From: Ideonella paludis | Lineage (GTDB): Bacteria; Pseudomonadota; Gammaproteobacteria; Burkholderiales; Burkholderiaceae_C | Assembly: GCF_018069865.1 (NCBI RefSeq) | Contig: NZ_JAGQDG010000008.1 | Location: 62,001 to 126,000, forward strand | Reading direction: 5' to 3' | Length of the DNA stretch: 64,000 nt | Shown here: positions 60,240 through 64,000 of the stretch, in pieces | Numbering within the stretch: the first letter of the stretch is position 1 | Layout: every line of letters starts with the position of its first letter | Made by a program: the position numbers and the translations under genes | The notes under the pieces: model-generated | Told to the model about the DNA's origin: nothing | Seen by the model: only the letters and a program-made list of their open reading frames with translations | Databases searched by the model: none

Positions 60240-61814
60240 ATGATCAAAAAACTTCACTTGAATTTGCTGGCTGCTGCCGTTGTGTTGACCGGCGTATCTA
60301 GCCAAGCCGCTCCCCTTCGTTGGGCCAGTGCCAGCGACATTCCGAGTTGGGATATCCACAGCCAAAACAATGCACTGGGCAATGGCGTGCATGCAGCGGT
60401 TTATGAGTCCCTGTTCTACTACAACGGCAAGTTTGAGTTGGAGCCTCAATTGGCCACGGGCTACAAGCAATTGAGCCCCACCCAGGTGCGCATTTCACTG
60501 CGCAAGGGTGTGAAGTTTCATGATGGTGCGGCCTTTGACGCCGACGACGTGGTGTTTTCGTTGAACCGCGCCATGGACAAAGCCTCCAACTACGGGGTTT
60601 ACACACAAGGCATCGACAAAGTCGTAAAGGTCGACGAGTTCACGGTGGATATCCTGACCAAAGGGCCTAACCCCGTGTTGATCCGGCAGCTGACTGAGCT
60701 GCGTATGCTCGACAAGGACTGGGCTGAGAAGAACCGGTCGGTGACCCCAAAGGATGCCAAGTCCAAAGAAGAAAACTATGCCCATCGGCATGCCAATGGC
60801 ACCGGCCCCTTCATGCTGAAGAGCTGGGACCCCGACGTGAAAATGGTTCTGACGCGGGCGCCGAGTTGGTGGGGCAAGATGAGCGGCAATGTGACCGAGA
60901 TTGTCTATACGCCGATCAAGTCTGATTCGACCCGTGTGGCGGCCTTGTTGTCCGGCGAGGTCGACATGGTGCTGGATCCGTCACCCGCGGACCTGCCTCG
61001 ATTGCGGGCCAGTGCCAACCTCAAAGTCTTGGACGGTGCCGAGAACCGCACCATTTTCTTAGGCTTGGATCAATTCCGAGATGAGTTGCCCGGCTCGAAC
61101 ATCAAAGGCAAGAACCCCTTGAAGGACAGCCGAGTGCGCAAGGCGCTCTACCAGGCGATCGACATTCAAGCCATCCATAAAACGACGATGCGTGGCATGT
61201 CCCAGGTCACTGGCACGCTGGTCGCTCCGCAAGTCAATGGCTGGTCCAGCAAGGTGGATGCCCGTCATCCCTACAGCCCGGACGCTGCTCGTAAGCTGCT
61301 GTCTGACGCTGGCTATCCCAATGGGTTTGAAGTGGATTTCGCCTGCCCCAACAATCGCTATATCAATGACGAAGAAATTTGTCAGGCCATCACAGCGATG
61401 TGGGCGCGCGTGGGTGTCAAGGCCAAGCTTCGCACCTTGCCCTTGGTCACCTATTTCCCGATGATCCAGCGCTATGAAGCCAGCATTTACATGCTGGGCT
61501 GGGGTGTGCCGACCTTCGATGCCTTGTATTCCCTGCAGTCCCTGGTTCGCTCTGTGGGTGCTCAAGGAGATGGTAACTACAACGTGGGCCGCTACTCCAA
61601 CCCGCAGATGGATGCGCTGATTGAACGCATAAAAAAGGAAGTGGATCAAAAGGCTCGCAATGACTTGATCGAGAAGGCCCTGCTGCTGTCTCATGAAGAG
61701 GTGTCGCACATCCCTCTGCACAATCAGGTCATTCCTTGGGCCATGAAACGCAATGTGACCATGTCACACCGTGCGGACAATCGCATTGAGATGCGCACCG
61801 TGACGGTCAATTGA
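60240..61814 (+). CDS. Dipeptide/oligopeptide ABC transporter, substrate-binding protein
   Basis: 524 residues of the family-5 (DppA/OppA) periplasmic binding proteins. Signal peptide MIKKLHLNLLAAAVVLTGVSSQA, no lipobox. Family marks: LRWASASDIPSWDIHS, the signature VYESLFYYNGKFELEPQLATGYKQL (in part), RISLRKGVKFHDGAAFDADDVVFSLNR (in part), GENRTIFLGLD-like AENRTIFLGLD, and FEVDFACPNNRY. It binds the substrate and hands it to the DppB/DppC channel. Peptide, nickel-chelate and glutathione binders share this fold; the ligand cannot be fixed. Confidence 0.93.
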   Translation: MIKKLHLNLLAAAVVLTGVSSQAAPLRWASASDIPSWDIHSQNNALGNGVHAAVYESLFYYNGKFELEPQLATGYKQLSPTQVRISLRKGVKFHDGAAFDADDVVFSLNRAMDKASNYGVYTQGIDKVVKVDEFTVDILTKGPNPVLIRQLTELRMLDKDWAEKNRSVTPKDAKSKEENYAHRHANGTGPFMLKSWDPDVKMVLTRAPSWWGKMSGNVTEIVYTPIKSDSTRVAALLSGEVDMVLDPSPADLPRLRASANLKVLDGAENRTIFLGLDQFRDELPGSNIKGKNPLKDSRVRKALYQAIDIQAIHKTTMRGMSQVTGTLVAPQVNGWSSKVDARHPYSPDAARKLLSDAGYPNGFEVDFACPNNRYINDEEICQAITAMWARVGVKAKLRTLPLVTYFPMIQRYEASIYMLGWGVPTFDALYSLQSLVRSVGAQGDGNYNVGRYSNPQMDALIERIKKEVDQKARNDLIEKALLLSHEEVSHIPLHNQVIPWAMKRNVTMSHRADNRIEMRTVTVN

Positions 61815-61934
61815 CCCTGACATCCATCAGCGGGCAGCGCTGGGCGCTGCTCGCATCTGTAGGCTTGAGGCCTTCAGCGTTGCGCTGTCCAGAGCCCTCA
61901 AGACCTCCAGTCTCACCACAGGGTCCAAGACTCT

Positions 61935-62921
61935 ATGTTTGCATTTGTACTTCGTCGCCTCGCTCAAGCGGTGCTGGTGATGCTCACCGTGGCATTCATC
62001 GCCTTCATGCTGTTCCAGTATGTGGGCGATCCAGTCACCAACCTGTTGGGCCAAGATGCCACGCCCGAACAGCGAGAGCAACTTCGGCGTGATCTGGGTT
62101 TGGATCAGCACTTTGTGGTTCAGTTTGCGAGCTTTGTCAGCAATGCTGTCCAGGGCGAGTTTGGGCTGAGCCTGCGCCAAGGGCGCAAAGTCTCGACCTT
62201 GATCGCAGAGCGCTTCCCTGCAACCTTGGAGTTGGCAGCGGCAGCGGCCTTGATTGCCTTGGTGGTCGGCATTCCATTTGGTGTCTATGCGGCTCTGAAG
62301 CGGGGCAATTGGCTCTCGCAGTTGCTGATGGGCTTGTCGCTGTTGGGCGTGTCTCTGCCCACCTTTCTCATCGGTATTTTGTTGATCTTGGTGTTTGCCG
62401 TCTGGCTGACCTGGCTGCCCAGCTTCGGGCGTGGCGATGTGGTGAACCTGAGTGCCAATTGGACGACGGGTCTGCTCACCGCCGATGGATGGAAGCATCT
62501 TTTGCTGCCCGCCATCACTTTGTCGGTGTATCAGTTGGCATTGATCATGCGGCTGGTACGTGCAGAGATGCTGGAGGTTTTGCGGGCGGACTACATCAAG
62601 TTCGCTCGGGCACGCGGCTTGAGCAATCGGGTCGTCTACTTCGGCCATGCCTTGAAGAACACATTGGTGCCGGTGATGACCATCACGGGCTTGCAGTTGG
62701 GTGGCTTGATTGCCTTTGCCATCATCACCGAGACGGTGTTTCAGTGGCCGGGCATGGGCTTGTTGTTCATCCAGGCGGTGCAGTTTGCAGACATCCCTGT
62801 GATGGCCGCTTACCTGTGCCTCATCTCACTGATCTTTGTGCTGATCAATTTGGTGGTCGACTTGCTTTACTTCGCGGTCGACCCGCGCTTGCGCGTCGAG
62901 CGCTCCGCAGCAGGCCATTGA
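61935..62921 (+). CDS. Dipeptide/oligopeptide ABC transporter permease (DppB-like)
   Basis: 328 residues with six transmembrane helices. The typical DppB start is MFAFVLRRLAQAVLVMLTVAF (in part), followed by DPVTNLLGQDATPEQREQLRRDLGLDQH (in part) and the EAA coupling loop RAEMLEVLRADYIKFARARGL (in part) that meets the ATPase. It pairs with the DppC-like subunit downstream. The gap of 120 bp from the binding-protein gene is unusual for this operon type but no terminator was seen. Confidence 0.94.
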   Translation: MFAFVLRRLAQAVLVMLTVAFIAFMLFQYVGDPVTNLLGQDATPEQREQLRRDLGLDQHFVVQFASFVSNAVQGEFGLSLRQGRKVSTLIAERFPATLELAAAAALIALVVGIPFGVYAALKRGNWLSQLLMGLSLLGVSLPTFLIGILLILVFAVWLTWLPSFGRGDVVNLSANWTTGLLTADGWKHLLLPAITLSVYQLALIMRLVRAEMLEVLRADYIKFARARGLSNRVVYFGHALKNTLVPVMTITGLQLGGLIAFAIITETVFQWPGMGLLFIQAVQFADIPVMAAYLCLISLIFVLINLVVDLLYFAVDPRLRVERSAAGH

Positions 62922-62988
62922 GCATCTGCTACCTCACCTCATTTCGGATCGCCCTCCGGCTGTCCCGTCTTCACCTCATACCTCTGCC

Positions 62989-63930
62989 ATGACCATCTCA
63001 CCATCCGCTGAGGCGGCTCCGCCAGGTGCCTTGGCTCGCTTTTTCGCAGGCGATGTTTGGTACAGCTTTTGCCGCTCTCCGGTGGCCATCGTGTCCGCGC
63101 TCATTGCGGGCATTTGTGTCATTTGCGCTGTGGGCGCGCCCTGGATCGCGCCACACAACCCGTTTGATCTGGCCACCTTAGACCTTTCGGACGCCCGCCT
63201 GCCACCCGCCTGGGAGGCCGATGGCAAGACCAAGTATTTGCTCGGGACGGACGACCAAGGGCGCGACATTTTGTCGGCCCTGATGTACGGGGCTCGCATC
63301 TCCTTGTTCGTCGGCTTGGCCGCCGTGGCGCTGTCCGTGACGATTGGGGTGTGCCTGGGCTTGCTCTCCGGCTTTGTGGGCGGCAAGACCGATGCTTTCA
63401 TCATGCGTGTCTGCGACGTGATGCTGTCCTTCCCGGCCATCTTGGTGGCCTTGCTGATTGACGGTGTGGGTCGGGCGCTGTTTCCCAATGCGCACGACAC
63501 ATTGGCTTTCACGGTGTTGGTCTTGGCAATCGCCCTGACAGGGTGGGTGAAGTACGCGCGCACCGTCCGCGGCTCGACCATGGTGGAGCGCAATAAAGAG
63601 TACGTGCAGGCGGCGCGCGTGATCGGCGTGGCGCCAGCCCGCATCATGTTGCGTCACGTGCTGCCCAATGTGTTGGGCCCCGTGCTGGTGCTGGCCACCA
63701 TCGATGTGGCCGCAGCGGTCATCATCGAGGCGACCTTGTCGTTTCTGGGTGTGGGCGTGCCACCCACCAGCCCCTCGCTGGGTACCTTGATTCGAGTCGG
63801 AAATGACTTTCTGTTCTCTGGCGAATGGTGGATCACCGTCTTCCCTGGGGGCATGTTGATGTTGATTGCCTTGAGCGTAAACCTGCTGGGTGACTGGCTG
63901 CGTGACGCCTTGAACCCCCGCCTGAGGTAA
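62989..63930 (+). CDS. Dipeptide/oligopeptide ABC transporter permease (DppC-like)
   Basis: 313 residues with six transmembrane helices. The DppC marks are the first-helix region WYSFCRSPVAIVSALIAGIC, HNPFDLATLDLSDARLPPAW, LGTDDQGRDILSALMYGARISL (in part) and the EAA loop ERNKEYVQAARVIGVAPARIM (in part). The end GDWLRDALNPRLR is typical. It starts 67 bp after dppB. Confidence 0.94.
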   Translation: MTISPSAEAAPPGALARFFAGDVWYSFCRSPVAIVSALIAGICVICAVGAPWIAPHNPFDLATLDLSDARLPPAWEADGKTKYLLGTDDQGRDILSALMYGARISLFVGLAAVALSVTIGVCLGLLSGFVGGKTDAFIMRVCDVMLSFPAILVALLIDGVGRALFPNAHDTLAFTVLVLAIALTGWVKYARTVRGSTMVERNKEYVQAARVIGVAPARIMLRHVLPNVLGPVLVLATIDVAAAVIIEATLSFLGVGVPPTSPSLGTLIRVGNDFLFSGEWWITVFPGGMLMLIALSVNLLGDWLRDALNPRLR

Positions 63931-63935
63931 GTGCC

Positions 63936-64000
63936 ATGACTGCGTTACTGGAAGTGAAGCACCTGCGGGTGGAGTTCCCCACGCGCCATGGCACCTTGCT
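63936..64000 (+). CDS. ABC transporter ATP-binding protein (DppD-like), 3' end outside window
   Basis: Only the first ~21 codons are inside the window (MTALLEVKHLRVEFPTRHGT), the characteristic opening of DppD/OppD-type ATPases. It starts 5 bp after the DppC gene. The Walker motifs lie beyond the edge. Confidence 0.8.
   Translation, partial: MTALLEVKHLRVEFPTRHGTL

Overview
The window looks like the chromosome of a high-GC betaproteobacterium of the order Burkholderiales (Comamonadaceae or the Roseateles/Rubrivivax neighbourhood). The basis is GC-rich coding sequence throughout, a classical betaproteobacterial trimeric porin, a Burkholderiales-style type VI secretion locus, a Coq7 ubiquinone hydroxylase and two formate dehydrogenases. 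The placement is inferred from gene families, not from a marker gene. No rRNA, tRNA, CRISPR array, insertion sequence or prophage was seen.

Region 1 (1-17.4 kb) is mostly formate metabolism. A membrane-bound, quinone-linked formate dehydrogenase operon (catalytic subunit cut by the window edge, Fe-S subunit, small lipoprotein, cytochrome b subunit, small secreted protein) is followed by fdhD, the sulfurtransferase that activates the Mo/W cofactor. After an acetyltransferase, a PPOX flavoprotein, a ModE-like regulator with a ligand-binding domain and a DEAD-box helicase comes a second, NAD-linked formate dehydrogenase made of only two polypeptides (a NuoE-NuoF fusion and a large catalytic chain). 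A NnrS-like membrane protein, a HAD phosphatase and a GNAT acetyltransferase follow.

Region 2 (17.4-47.7 kb) is an apparently complete type VI secretion system. On the minus strand, in order of transcription, are an accessory lipoprotein, tssB, tssC, hcp, tssE, tssF, tssG, clpV, a small unknown gene, vgrG, a LysM/transglycosylase-like/M23 peptidoglycan hydrolase (candidate effector) and a lipoprotein (candidate immunity protein). On the plus strand are tssJ, tssK, tssL, tagX, PAAR, an unknown membrane protein, tssM, tagF and an OmpA-family wall anchor; tssA faces them. The threonine kinase, phosphatase and FHA genes seen in some T6SS loci are absent. The vgrG tail, effector and candidate immunity gene are visibly AT-richer than their surroundings and look like an exchangeable cargo cassette.

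Region 3 (47.7-64 kb) is housekeeping and accessory: a short-chain dehydrogenase, a GNAT enzyme, two tandem YceI proteins, a B12-dependent ribonucleotide reductase with a duplicated C-terminal domain, a carboxymuconolactone decarboxylase-family protein, ilvA with a terminator-like hairpin in its leader, an OsmC protein, coq7, the porin, a DUF3047 protein, and a dipeptide/oligopeptide ABC transporter operon behind a good sigma-54 promoter and cut by the window edge.

The most unusual non-coding signal is a family of three nested palindromes (14405-14505, 54219-54320 and, inverted, 54371-54470). They share two short core motifs, but their stems are unrelated in sequence and each is internally self-complementary, which is the pattern of conserved structure rather than conserved sequence.
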